DNA of 64,000 nucleotides from Monarcha castaneiventris obscurior. Its lineage: Eukaryota > Chordata > Aves > Passeriformes > Monarchidae. The notes below the pieces were generated by a model. That model saw only the letters and a program-made list of their open reading frames with translations. It did no database searches and was not told where the DNA came from. The stretch is from assembly GCA_026261815.1 (NCBI GenBank), contig JAMPIT010000174.1:12090001-12154000 (forward strand), given 5' to 3'. Positions 39,301-49,992 of the stretch are shown piece by piece. Numbering within the stretch: position 1 is the first letter of the stretch; every line of letters starts with the position of its first letter. The translations under genes were made by a program, and so were the position numbers.

Positions 39301-42300
39301 CTTCTCCAGAGCCATCTGTAATCACCTACACAGTGTATTTAGTGTGAAATAGAGGTGGATACTCCAAAACCATTGTGAAGGGTTCCTGTATAAAATTGTC
39401 TGGAATAGCCAAATGGAATTAAATTAGATACGCTTTCTGGATGATGGGGATGTGTTTCATGTCACAGGCATACATGGCTGTGAATATTACTATTATAATC
39501 ACTTTAAAGTACCTGTAAGGCCTTTCTATGTTGATCAAAAATAAGTTCTGACTGAACTTTGAATACACACATTAATGGGATTATTCTGAGAGTACGATAC
39601 AGCTCTGAATAAGCATGACAAGTCTCTGACCTTGAGCAATTCCTCATGAAATCACTTAATACTACTTTACAGGTGAAAGAGCTGACAAAAAGCCAAGGAA
39701 TTAATAGGATTTCACATTTATGGTACTTTCTTTGATTCTCTTTACAGTACAGACTTCCTGTGTATCATCAACTGTGGTGCTGGGTTTCTCTTAACATCCA
39801 GCCTCCATTTGTAGGTGATATAGTTAAGATTAACAAAACTTTCCTAATTTATGAGTATTGTCCTGTAAAGAGTTACAATGCAAGTTTAAAGAATGATGAA
39901 ATATGCAGAATTGTAAAAGGATGCATGAAAAGGAAGTAGAATATCCAGTAGTTTCTCATTACAGATGAGAAACAAAATCTGAAAAAATAGACTTAGAAAT
40001 GTATGTAATTTTTTATCTCAGTACTACAGGCTGCAGAGAAAAGCAAAGATCTTGAACATATAATGTTGTTAATACTTTACTTCATAACATTCCTTTAAGA
40101 TGAACTATGAAAAACTTATCTTAAATTTTAACAAATTTCTGAATAGTTTCACTTGAGATGAAATCTAGCTTGCCAATTTGTTGCAGGTCAATTTTTATGG
40201 CTAGAATACAAACAACTAGGGCTACACATTTGGAACAAAAATACAGACTGGGGTTTACCATACTGATAACCCAGCAGCCAAGATCCTGGAAATACTGCTT
40301 TGCTGATGTCTGTGACCTTGCAGAGAAGTCCCAACTGGAGCTCTTCGAAAATGTTATCACACCTTCCTGTGCAACTGAATATTCACTTGGTCTTGGTGGG
40401 TGGACTCTGAAGCTTCTTGGAAGAGCAGCAATTCAGAATGAAGCAATTTCCTGACTGTGCAATTTGCAGGTACCTCAGGAATACATTTATGTTGTTGCCT
40501 ACAAGGCCATCAGAGCAAGAAGTTTTCATAGAGCCATTCAGCTGTAGTAGAAGTGAATATGGGGGAAAACGCAATCTTGAAGATAAAGCTGTTTTTCCCA
40601 GCTCTCCAGACATCATTTCTGCTGTCCCTCCTATCACTTGACGGGAACTGGATTTATCACACAGCCCTAGCAGGATGGAGACCTTGGAAAGGACCTGGTG
40701 CAGTGGAGAGATCAAGTTGACCTACACGTAATACTGAGTGTTGTTGTTGTACTTTGAGAAAAAGAGCTTCACTAGGAGTCAGAACCACTTCAGACTCTAC
40801 ATCCATGCAAAAGTAATGAAGTTGCACTGGGAAATCCATGGAAAAAGTCAAAGTAAAATTAACACCCTGAGGCATCATCTTAAGGGACCTCATTCTGTGC
40901 CTTGGCCACATGCGGGATCTGTGTCTAGCAGAGGAGAGTTATTGCCATTCCAGCATCAGCTGGAGATGAAAGCTGTACCCTGCACTCTCTGCAGCTCTTT
41001 TGGATGCCTGTGAGCTGTACTTATCATATGATTCCTCTAGAAAAGGCCACCAACCCCTCCCCCTTGAAAGGCAGCTCTAAATCCTTTAAATTATCTCACG
41101 GAGCCTTTTTGTGTCCTTTTCTCATACAAGGCTGGAATTTCAAAAGGACCCAAGAGGGGCCGTCAGAACCAACATGAGTTTTGCTTCATTAGAGTGAGGA
41201 GTAAAGGAGAGCTTTTTTTTTTCCTCCTTCCACAAGTTAGATGAAAGCAAATAACTGCTTCATTCCTTAGATTGTTCGCTGTAAGATCCAACTTTGCATG
41301 AAAATATTTATAAGAGATGAGAATTTTATTTGACTGCTCACTTCTAAAGTTTCTGCAACATCCAGCTGGAGAGATAAGCAGGCAGCCCAATAAATGTCAA
41401 ACAACTTTAAAACATTAGAAAAATTGCAAAAACTTCTGACTTTACTGTGTTTGGGTATCAAACAGCAAAGGATGAAAACTACATGTGACACAAAGTAGAG
41501 TAGTGCTCACACATTTCACAGATTGCTGTAGATACGTCTAGTTCAAGGGGGATCTGTAATCCCCAAAGGGAGAAAAGAATCCCCCAAACTGTAAATCTAT
41601 TTAGAATTTTTAGAAATTAATAGATTAGGTTTCATTCCATTCTCACTATTGAAATAGTTCAGCTGAAAAAGTGTAGACTCAGGGCCAAGACACCTGTCCT
41701 TTGAGTTGAACATATATACAGGGATTTTTATTTGCAAACTACACTCTATGAAACTGAGACTTGAATATGCGATTCTCTTTAAAGTGCAGAAACAATCAGA
41801 AGGTAATGGAGCTGGCCAGGGGACAGCTTATTGAAAGCTCTAAATGATTAAACCATTGAATTAGTAAAGCTCTGTAGCCCCAGACAGTCACTTCCAGCAT
41901 GTGTCACTGGATTTGGGATGATCTTATTAAGGAAGAGAGACATGGGAAACATGAGAAGTAAATTAGATAATTATTTTAAATTATGAAGAATATAGTGGTA
42001 CTGTTTATTTCTTACTATACTGCAAGTTTGGTGCAAATTTAGAGTCACAGGTGACCTCAAGATCACAGATACTGAGGTCACCCATATGTTTAATTAGCTC
42101 AATTTTTACACAACTTTAAATACTCATTTAGGCAGAGGCAGTTTTTTTAAATTAGGAAGCTTTGGATCAGAATGCAGCCTAAGTTCTTCCATAGAAGTTA
42201 ATTAGTACCTTCTTTTGATACATTCCCAGAGAGAAAGAAACTAAATAAATGAACAAGAAGCTTAATTCCTGTTACAGTCAATGACAAGTGATGAGCACCC

Positions 42301-45300
42301 TTTAAAGTCTCATTCAGTCTGCCTAACCCAAGATTAGCTCTCTGGAGGTACCTCTCCTTCCCCCGACAGTGAAAAGAACCTAATGTGGCTGACTGCGTCA
42401 GTCACAAAGAAAGAGAAAGACACCACAGAGAACCTCCTGTGGTGCAAGAGAAAGGTTACAACACACTTAAGACTTCTGATGCTCTCAACAGCTGTGGCCA
42501 TCCTTTTCTCTCTTGTATATCCAGGCACTATCCCACTTGGAAAAAATAGGAAAAGTCAAGTAAAAGTACTATCCCCACAGTTATTCTCACTATCCACAGC
42601 TGTTACTGGAAGAGAGCAGCTAACCTATGTGAAGGCTGTATGTGGGAGGACCGTGAACTTGCAGACATTCCTGAAGGGAGCTTTAATCCTGCAAGGGAAG
42701 GAATTCGCTGAATCGCCCACCAGCACCAGCACACCACCAGAGACAATTTTTACATGTAACCTTAATTAACAAGAGCACCCTAACAGGCTACAGAACCGCC
42801 ATTTAAAAGTTTGACATAGAGCTCCCAGGGTCCACCCCACACATTTGCTTAAAAATAAGTGTGTGGGAGCCTGAAAACAATTTTACCCTTTTTAGCTTTC
42901 AAACAACTGGAAAATGTCACAACCATTGACACCACTTAGAAGGATTTGTTTTCTTCTCAGTCACTTAGGCACTGCCTCAGGTGAAGATGTGATTTTGCTT
43001 CAGATTGAACTGGGGTCAATTCAGGCTCCAGCTGATGAAGAAAATGTTGAAAATACTGGAACAACTTTGTATTGCAGGCGCTTCCATTGTAATGTTCCAG
43101 GTATGCACATGAGGGAGAAGTCTGTGGGCCAGAGGAAGTAAATAAAGAAGATTCTCTGACAGCAGCTGTGGGCATTAAAGGCCATATGCAGAATCAGTGA
43201 TTAAGCAAACCAAAACCATATTAAAAGGATCACACTATAGCAATGCATTAAATTAAAACTGAAAAATACTTCCATGAAAAAAAGAATGAGTTAAAAATAC
43301 AAATAATTTTGTGGTTTCTTTTCAGGTGGGAACTCCATGGAAATGCTTTCTGTGCATACAGAGTCGAATGCAGGAGAGAGTATAAAAAATAACCCATTTA
43401 CATTGTAACATTGTAACAACCTGCCATGACTGGATTTCTTTTGTTAAATACAGTTTTGCTAAATGTTACGGAGTAAGTATCCACCTGAATAAACCCTAAG
43501 CAAATAGATAGGTACTTCAGTCCTGATCAAAAGCTTCAAGCACAGAAGTAAATTTTAAGGCAGACTTCACATATGAGAAGATACACTGAGCTCGGTGAAA
43601 CTATTGATATTTAAATTCCCCACTGGGTCAGAGTTTTAAAGATGCTGTTACAAACAATACAAGTAAGCGCTGCACACACCTTGTCTGCAGCAAAAGAATA
43701 GAGTTTCCATGGCTGTCAATACAGCACCTTCCATGAATAATTCAGTCATTTGCAAACCGTAGAGTAAAAAAAATTATAGAGAACTCCAGCTTCTCAGAAA
43801 AGGGAGGCTCTGTAATTCAGAAACCACTTTTTCCACTGGATTTAAATGGGAAAGTTAGAAATGCAAAATGAGAATGTTGGGCTAGGTTTTCACCCTCCTT
43901 GTTCCAATTACACTGCCTGTCTCAGGCCCTAATTAGCTAGCTGAAAATTTCCCTATATAGGCAAGATCTGAGCTTTGGCACTTCCTTCATCAGCTTCTCC
44001 CTCCTGTCAGCCTGTGGGCTGTCAGAGCCAGGCAGGATAGTCCTAGCACCTCCCTGAGTGTTCCCAGGTCTTGGGAAGACCCCAATCAACCAGGGATAGA
44101 AAGACCAACGCACAGATCTTCTCTGAAAGACTCATTATTTTGGGGGGGGAAAAAAAAAAAAGCTGCAGTGGCTGTGGCTGCCTCTGGTATCTTCACTGTC
44201 CCACAGCCTCCTCCACTGACTGAACTGCGAGGCCTAAGAGTGCTGGAGCTGTGCAGAAATTTTGTCACAAATGGTGGAAGGTTAAGATGCAAATGTCCCT
44301 GGTTTACCTTCCTTCACAGTCTTCTTCCTAAGTCAGGGCTGTTCTCTCCATTTCAGGCATGTCAGAGAGGCTTTTCCCTCAGACAGTTCTCTTACAAGAT
44401 AGTTTAAGCAAAGGTTTTTAAGCAGCTACCTTGAAATCTGAGACAAACTCCAATACTGGTCCCAGCTCAAGAGAAATAGACTCCCTTGCCAATATTTCTC
44501 TCCCCATTTCCTTCTCCCACTTTGTCCTGCTTTCCCAATATTTGCAGAGGTATTGAATTGTGAGTTATATAGTTTGATGGAAAGGAAAAACCACAATCAA
44601 ACCCACTGGCAGGTCATCAACTACAACCAGACTGGGTCAACAAACTACAAGCCAGGTATCATATTTACATTAGTGTACATACAGGTAATTCAGTGTGGTG
44701 CCATTCCTTCCTCATCTCTCCATGCGGGACAGATTGAAACAGACAGAAGTTTTGCCATTGCTTTCACTAGGGCCATGATTTCATCTGGATAAAAACCCAT
44801 GCTATAAAATTGTAAATCAACTGCATATCAAGGATGGAGTAGTTGTCACTATCACTGCAACTTTAAACAAGACACTTACTTTTAATATGGCTTGAATTGT
44901 AGCCAGAGAGTAATAGAGCTAAATCTGTGTGCAATGCTTTTCCACTTACTTTTTCTCAAGTAATATGTATCCAATTGAGCAACAATAACAAAGGAGAACC
45001 ACACATGTATTCTTGCAAAACATACTTACAGCATTTAGTAATTTTCAATAGACAAATAAGACGTGACAGATGGATTTGAGAAAGCTGGGTTGACAAGATT
45101 TACTCATGTGGAGGCAAAAATCTGGGTTGCTTTATGAAAAAAATCTGCAAATCAAGGAATTGTTAATGGACGCTCTTTCTTGGGGCTTATTTGTTTATAT
45201 TTAAAGGGTACTATAGCTAGTTCCGTCTCTGTTTGTGCTGTTACCTCCCCATACAGAGGACAGCAAAAGAAAATAAGAAACAATAAACGATACAAGAAAT

Positions 45301-47281
45301 CCATCTGGAGTTAAGGCTGTATTTATTGTTTTAAACTTTGCACACTCAACTTGATCACCATCTTTCTGAGAACTCTGTGCTCAATAGGAGTTTCCTGAAC
45401 ACAATCTGTGACCTGGTGACACAATATAGGGACTTACAACCAACGTCAGAACTGAAGTCAATGAGATTAGAAAAAACACAACAAAAACAGCAAAATGCAA
45501 GAAGAAAGCTTCCTACATTCTTTAAGGGAAGATTCTTTTACTTTTGATATATCAACAATGACATTTCTCATTACTCTACAATAAGGACACAAAAAGAGGA
45601 GCTCAGTGGTTGAAGAGTTCAACTGAGCTTTCAATTTTATGCCTGGTTTTACCACATTTAGGCTATGATCCAGCACTTAGTGACTTCAATGAATTTTGGA
45701 ACCGTCTTTTAATCATATTAATTCCTTTTGACTGAAATAAGGAGATGAATATCATTTGAGTAAAATTTTCCAATCCATGTACAAAGATGAAAATGCTTGA
45801 AAACTTTATAAAGTACAGAGAAAAACCCAGAAGCTACCGGATAGGAGCTTCACCACAGACTTCAGATGGACAAAGATATCCCTACTGATCTCCTCAAATT
45901 GCCTTTCTTTAATATGCCAGCAGAATCAAGCTGTTATAAACCAAATAACCAGAACTTTGTTTCACAATAAAAAGAAAGAACCTTTTCAGATCACAGATGT
46001 GGCCTTAACACATGCATTTATACACTTTCTCTTCCACTTCTATCCATACCACACCCCATAGGATGCTTCTAATCTTCTGCAAGACTAAGTGACAAGAAAT
46101 CAAGAGGAAGTAAGAACAGGAGTTCACCAAAACTTCTGTCCAGCAACCGGGGAAATAGCAGAGCTGATACTGGGCCTTTGAAAGCAAGTGACCATAGGAA
46201 ATCAAAGTTGGCAGGGATTTAACCCTTCATGACTCATTTTGCTAACTTTTAAAGAAAATGCCTGAGCTTTTTAACCATGTTTGACATCTAATTAGTAGAG
46301 ACAAACAAGAAGTTAAAATACATCCTTGATTTTCTTTTGAAATAAAACACTGACAATTAGCTCCAAGGTATTTGTTTAGACAAACAACAAGCACACATCT
46401 TAAAAGAAAGCACAATGACTGTCACAGAAATGTGAAGTCACTTGGGTCATTCTTTTCACCCTGCATATTTGGGGTTTTTTTTCAATATCATAAGTTTATT
46501 TTAATCAACCACATCTCTTCATGGAGATGAGGAATGGGTAGCTGGGTAGCTTCTTTTTCTACTTGCAAGCAGTTTAAATAGAGATGAATCACTTGGTATC
46601 ACATAGTCACATGGCAGTGAAGTATATCCAGAGAGATAAGTATTAGCATGTGAGGTATTCTGTCAGTATCTAAAAGACATATTTTCAATACCCACAGCGT
46701 TTAAGGATGTTCCTACGCAAGGTGTTAACATTGATCGGTGCAGTGAGTACTGTGCTGGAAGCAAAATTTGTCTGGAAAAGCACCAGCTGAAAAGGCTTAG
46801 TCTTCTCTGACTGATGATATCCCCATACCTGGGGATCAATGCAGCAGCACTCTCCTATTGACCTGGCCAAGCATTTACACCGGTACTTAACATTAAGCAT
46901 GTGAGTAGTCTGATATGACTTTTAGAGTTACACGTTTGAAGTTAAATATGTGACTCAAAGGCTACAGTGTGAATTCCTGTGAGTGTTCAACTTGCTTTGG
47001 ATTAACTACACCTTTAGTGTCTTCACTACATAGGAAACAGGGTTGCTCACCATTTGAACTCATTTGTGTTGCACAATGATCCACCAAGTATAAAACAGTT
47101 TTGATGTTCAGCTCAGTTTCCTGTTTTGTTCATATAGTACTGACCATATAGCAAAATTTGATATCTGATATTTCAAAAAATTAAAATGAGGCTCTTTATC
47201 CCAGCAGAAGCAGAACTGGAAAACAACCAATCGGCAGAGCAGCGAAATATTTTTTAAAGAGTCTACAGATCCAGCACCAGC

Positions 47282-47331
47282 AGGGTGGGAAAAAAATAGA
47301 AGAGGAAAAAGAGAAAAGAAAAAAAGAAAAT
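47282..47331 (+). repeat. Purine-rich (A/G) tract
   Basis: About 50 bp with almost only A and G (GGGAAAAAAAT, AGAAGAGGAAAAAG units). On the SEMA3A strand this is a long pyrimidine tract, but no exon follows it. Confidence 0.75.
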
Positions 47332-49085
47332 CACCATCAGTCATATTTGGCCACTCTTTGAAATTAGTTCCTGTGCATTTAGCCAATATGAGCAGGGGTA
47401 GCAGACTTGAGCCATGGATAAACTTTAAAAGGGTGAAAAAAATAAACAGTAATTAATTAGCCATTAAACCCCTTTACAGGATATTTTTATAGCATTTATG
47501 CTTCTATATACTAATCTGAGTTTCAGTACGATTGTAGAAGTTTGGAAGCAATTAAGAGTTTTTAATGAGTTTTTTGACATGACATGTAGTTACAGTAGAA
47601 GCTTTCTTTAGACTCCATTATTCAAAATAATCAATTTTGTGTTAAATACAATTTTTTTTTCTCATTAACAGACTCTGAACCTGTTCTTTTCATTCATATA
47701 CTTTCAAATTTAAATACACAGAAATATGCACATATGTGTTCTTTAAGAAAACCCAGCACATGCATTTATTTCACACAGTGCATCCAAGTTTTGCAGGTGC
47801 TTAATTCTTTTTTTCATCTGGAGTGTGAAGATGACGCCTGCTCTGTATCAGAGAGGACTTTCCCCCCTCTCATTTGCAGCATGTGAAAGATGAAAAAGAA
47901 AGGAAAACGTATTTCTACTGGCAAGAGATGTATTGACACTATGCTGTAAACTGAGATTGACATCTATGACCAGGCAAGCACACACATGTTCTCTTTTTCC
48001 CTCCGTAGAAGCAGTGTGTTATTTTTCCTCTCTCCTTTCAGAACCGTAGCTGCTACTCCTTCTCTCAGCCTTCAATAATCTGAGAATTATGAGGAGGCAG
48101 CTCTTCAGAGAGATGTGTACGTACCTAGGTGTATAGCTCTCCGTTTCAGAAAAAAATACTCTACAGCTCTTACATCTAAACTTCTTTCCCAGTTGTACAT
48201 TCTCCAGATTTGATGAATTCTTCTGAAAATGTACTTAGAGTGGAAGTATGCTGATAAAGAGAAGAGCCTGTCTACTTCACTGTTCTCCTTTAACGCTGGC
48301 ACTATTATACAAAAGTTAATTACTGACAACTGCAGTGTGAGTGGCATTACACAATTTCAAACGTAAACGTAATCTCACAGCTCTCTTTCTTCAGTTACAC
48401 CTTCCCTGTGATCTCTAATGACACACATCAGACTACACCGAAAACAACCCTGGTTTAAATAAATCGCACTGCATTAAACATCCATAGGCAGCATTTTCTG
48501 GTGCCTAGCAGTCCTCTCCTCCTTTTCTGGACTGATCTGTTCCTTTCAGTTTATAGTTTCTTGGCAAACCCACCATCTACTGCTTATGTTAGGCATCTGA
48601 TTGTCAGATTTGTACAAACTGAATATTCATGACTTGAAAATTAACCACTTCATGCCTAAAACATAAAATTAAAAAATATATAAATCTTCATCTATTCCAA
48701 GATGTTTCAAGCAGATCTGGGATGGTGGCTGCACTGCATGCCCAGCACGGGGGAGATGATCTGGGTGGCCAAACGCGACTCATCCTTTTGAAGAGTAAAG
48801 TCCGGTGAAATAGCACAAGACTGAAAAATGCTCTAACAGGAATCAGCACGATCCGGAGTCCTCGTCTGCAACCGCAACTAACTCTTCTTTGTCTGGGTTT
48901 AAACTGCCTGGTACCGACCGCAGCACGGAGGGGCTTTTTAAGTAAATGTTTTCAGAAATTTCTCCTAATGTCAATTTCCCCTTTGGAAGATAAGGAAAAG
49001 CAGTGAGGAAGGTGAGGAGGGAGGGAGTGACGGGGCAAGCAGGAGAGAGGTTTGTAGGAAAACCGAGAATAAGAGAGAACAACAG

Positions 49086-49091
49086 ACTTAC
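49086..49091 (-). promoter_or_regulatory. SEMA3A: 5' splice site of SEMA3A intron 1
   Basis: The minus strand reads AAAG then GTAAGT, a near-ideal U1 site apart from A at -2 followed by G at -1. It sets the 3' limit of coding exon 1 and gives the correct phase for joining to exon 2. If it is not used, the frame stays open for 46 further codons, to a stop at 48952-48954. Confidence 0.9.
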
Positions 49092-49203
49092 CTTTATACG
49101 ATAATTTGAGCCTTGGCACATTATTCTTCACATGCTGGCAGTTGACTCTTCCTGCTAGTAATACTCCCAAGGAAAGCAAGGCAATCCCCCTGAGCCAGCC
49201 CAT
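49092..49203 (-). CDS. SEMA3A: SEMA3A coding exon 1 (start codon, signal peptide, N-terminus)
   Basis: This exon encodes residues 1-37 plus the first base of codon 38 of semaphorin 3A, a secreted class 3 semaphorin that repels axons through neuropilin-1/plexin-A receptors. Seen: the peptide starts MGWLRGIALL, has a hydrophobic core (about residues 5-18) typical of a signal peptide, and ends NNVPRLKLSYK, the conserved class 3 N-terminus. By analogy with human SEMA3A, cleavage should fall near residue 20/21. The ATG has a strong context (A at -3, G at +4). The exon ends AAAG followed by the donor GTAAGT, and codon 38 (Glu) is completed by the AA that opens exon 2. Odd: mature residue 22 is Cys where I recall Tyr in human. 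The frame is open upstream of this ATG, but that part is GC-rich leader without homology, so I take this start. Identification comes from remembered human and chicken sequences; confidence is high. Confidence 0.95.
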
Positions 49204-49427
49204 GCTGCAGCAGCCACTGTAGGGTCCCTGCCAGCCGCAGCCGTGGCGCTCCCCGTCCTGCCGGGCGCCGCCGGGGAACTTCAGGCAACCTGGGGAGCGG
49301 AGGTAACAGGTGATGGGGGTGGGCTCCGCTCCGCGCCCGCCGCGCCCCGACGCCGCTGCCGCCGCCGCCGCTGCCGTCCCGGCCCCCCGCTCGCCGCCGC
49401 CGCCGCCGGGGCAACTTGGAGCCCCTC

Positions 49428-49499
49428 TCACGCACACGCCGCGGGCCGGAAAGGGAGGCAGCCCCCGGGCGGGAGCGGCGTGCGGCGGGGGGGCGGCAT
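49428..49499 (-). CDS. Upstream ORF in the SEMA3A leader (23 codons)
   Basis: This is the only minus-strand ATG between 49204 and 49500. It opens a frame of 23 codons, starting MPPPRRTPLPPGG, that ends in TGA at 49428-49430, 224 nt before the SEMA3A start. The start has A at -3 (CACC before the ATG) but C at +4, so it is a reasonably good initiation site. If the transcript starts upstream of 49499, ribosomes would meet this ATG first, and reinitiation or leaky scanning would be needed for SEMA3A translation. The peptide is Pro/Arg-rich and has no known family. Whether it lies in the mRNA depends on the unmapped transcription start and on any leader intron. Confidence 0.4.
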   Translation of the reverse strand: MPPPRRTPLPPGGCLPFRPAACA

Positions 49500-49522
49500 G
49501 GTGCGGGCGGCGGCGGCGGCGC

Positions 49523-49569
49523 GGGCCGGGGGCAGGGGCCGGGGCCGGGCCGGGCCGGGCCGGGGCGGG
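49523..49569 (+). repeat. GGGCC-type G-tract block (G-quadruplex-capable)
   Basis: Nine runs of three to five G are separated by one or two bases, mostly CC, in 47 bp of the plus strand. This exceeds the usual G3+N1-7 rule for G-quadruplexes. The plus strand is the template for SEMA3A, so the transcript would be C-rich here. Confidence 0.8.
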
Positions 49570-49571
49570 CC

Positions 49572-49596
49572 CCGCTCCGCTCCGCTCCGCTCCGCT
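49572..49596 (+). repeat. (CCGCT)5 pentamer tandem repeat
   Basis: Five perfect copies of CCGCT lie in the SEMA3A promoter island, followed by CCCC. On the gene strand the unit reads AGCGG. Such arrays are prone to length change between individuals. Confidence 0.9.
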
Positions 49597-49710
49597 CCCC
49601 GGCGGCGGGCGGGTCCCGGCGGCGGGGGCGGCTCCGGCTCCGCGCTCCCCGCCAGGCGCGGGGGACACCGGCGCTGCCCGCGCTCCCGGAGCGCCTGACA
49701 ATGGGAGCGA

Positions 49711-49728
49711 CCCCCCCCCCCCCCCCCC
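49711..49728 (+). repeat. C18 homopolymer (G18 on the SEMA3A strand)
   Basis: Eighteen consecutive C bases mark the upstream edge of the CpG island. Homopolymers of this kind are hard to sequence, so the exact length is uncertain. On the SEMA3A strand it is a G run that could form a quadruplex or bind zinc-finger factors. Confidence 0.85.
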
Positions 49729-49763
49729 TCTTCCCCGGCTGTCACAGCACATGCAAGGAGCTG

Positions 49764-49793
49764 AAAAAAAAAATAAAAAAAAAAAAATAAAAA
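49764..49793 (+). repeat. A-rich tract
   Basis: This is an almost pure A stretch interrupted by two single T bases, 35 bp outside the C18 run. I see no retroposon body next to it, so it is probably a simple tract rather than a poly(A) tail. Confidence 0.85.
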
Positions 49794-49892
49794 GATACAC
49801 ATCGCGGCAGAGATGAGAGAACAGAAACCTCCGCCGCGCTTGGGGAAGGCACGGAGCTAGACATTTCACCAGCTGTTTCATGTCATTGCCCA

Positions 49893-49992
49893 GGTTGTTG
49901 GGATTGGTTTTGCTTGGTTTGGGTTTGTTGGGTTTTGTTTCGTTGGTTGTTCGGGGTTTTTTTTTTTGGTTGGTTTTTTTTTTTTTTTTTTA
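49893..49992 (+). repeat. T/G-rich low-complexity block
   Basis: About 100 bp made almost only of T and G (GGTTTTG, GGTTTGG-like units) end in runs of 11 and about 21 T. The minus strand is correspondingly A/C-rich. It sits just outside the SEMA3A promoter island. No retroposon body is recognisable. Confidence 0.85.

Larger units (their letters stand above)
1912..49091 (-). other. SEMA3A: SEMA3A intron 1 (47,180 bp)
   Basis: The intron is defined by a consensus donor GTAAGT directly after exon 1 and an acceptor CTTACAG directly before exon 2, and the reading frame is restored across it. It is AT-rich, with no exon, RNA gene or intact mobile element that I can recognise on either strand. It holds one CR1 3' fragment, a pair of 149-bp direct repeats, short tandem repeats and a few palindromes, each listed separately. 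Open frames of 60-130 codons occur throughout but show no family motif and are spread as expected by chance. Very long first introns are usual for class 3 semaphorin genes and often hold enhancers, which cannot be located from one sequence alone. Confidence 0.9.
49225..49728 (-). promoter_or_regulatory. SEMA3A: CpG-island promoter and 5' leader of SEMA3A
   Basis: A sharp island of very high GC and dense CpG starts about 20 bp upstream of the SEMA3A start codon and ends at a C run, with AT-rich DNA on both sides. No TATA box is visible in it. This is the usual form of a TATA-less vertebrate developmental promoter, so transcription probably starts within or just beyond it. The transcription start itself cannot be seen. 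The block includes GCC/GGC trinucleotide runs (about 49351-49376, 49391-49408, 49508-49520), a CCGCT pentamer array and GGGCC repeats. Long open frames on both strands here are a by-product of the low stop-codon density. Confidence 0.85.

Noticed and set aside
49121..49435. Minus-strand 104-codon open frame overlapping exon 1 in another frame
   Set aside because: Arg/Gly-rich shadow frame over the leader and the signal-peptide codons; no homology.
49243..49816. Plus-strand open frames of 124-168 codons across the SEMA3A CpG island
   Set aside because: They consist of Gly/Ala/Pro/Arg runs caused by GC-rich sequence with few stop codons, overlap in several frames, and match no family.
49204..49881. 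In-frame N-terminal extension of SEMA3A (309-codon open frame starting at 49881)
   Set aside because: The extension is low-complexity and passes through poly-G/poly-T tracts. The conserved start with a strong context and signal peptide is at 49203.
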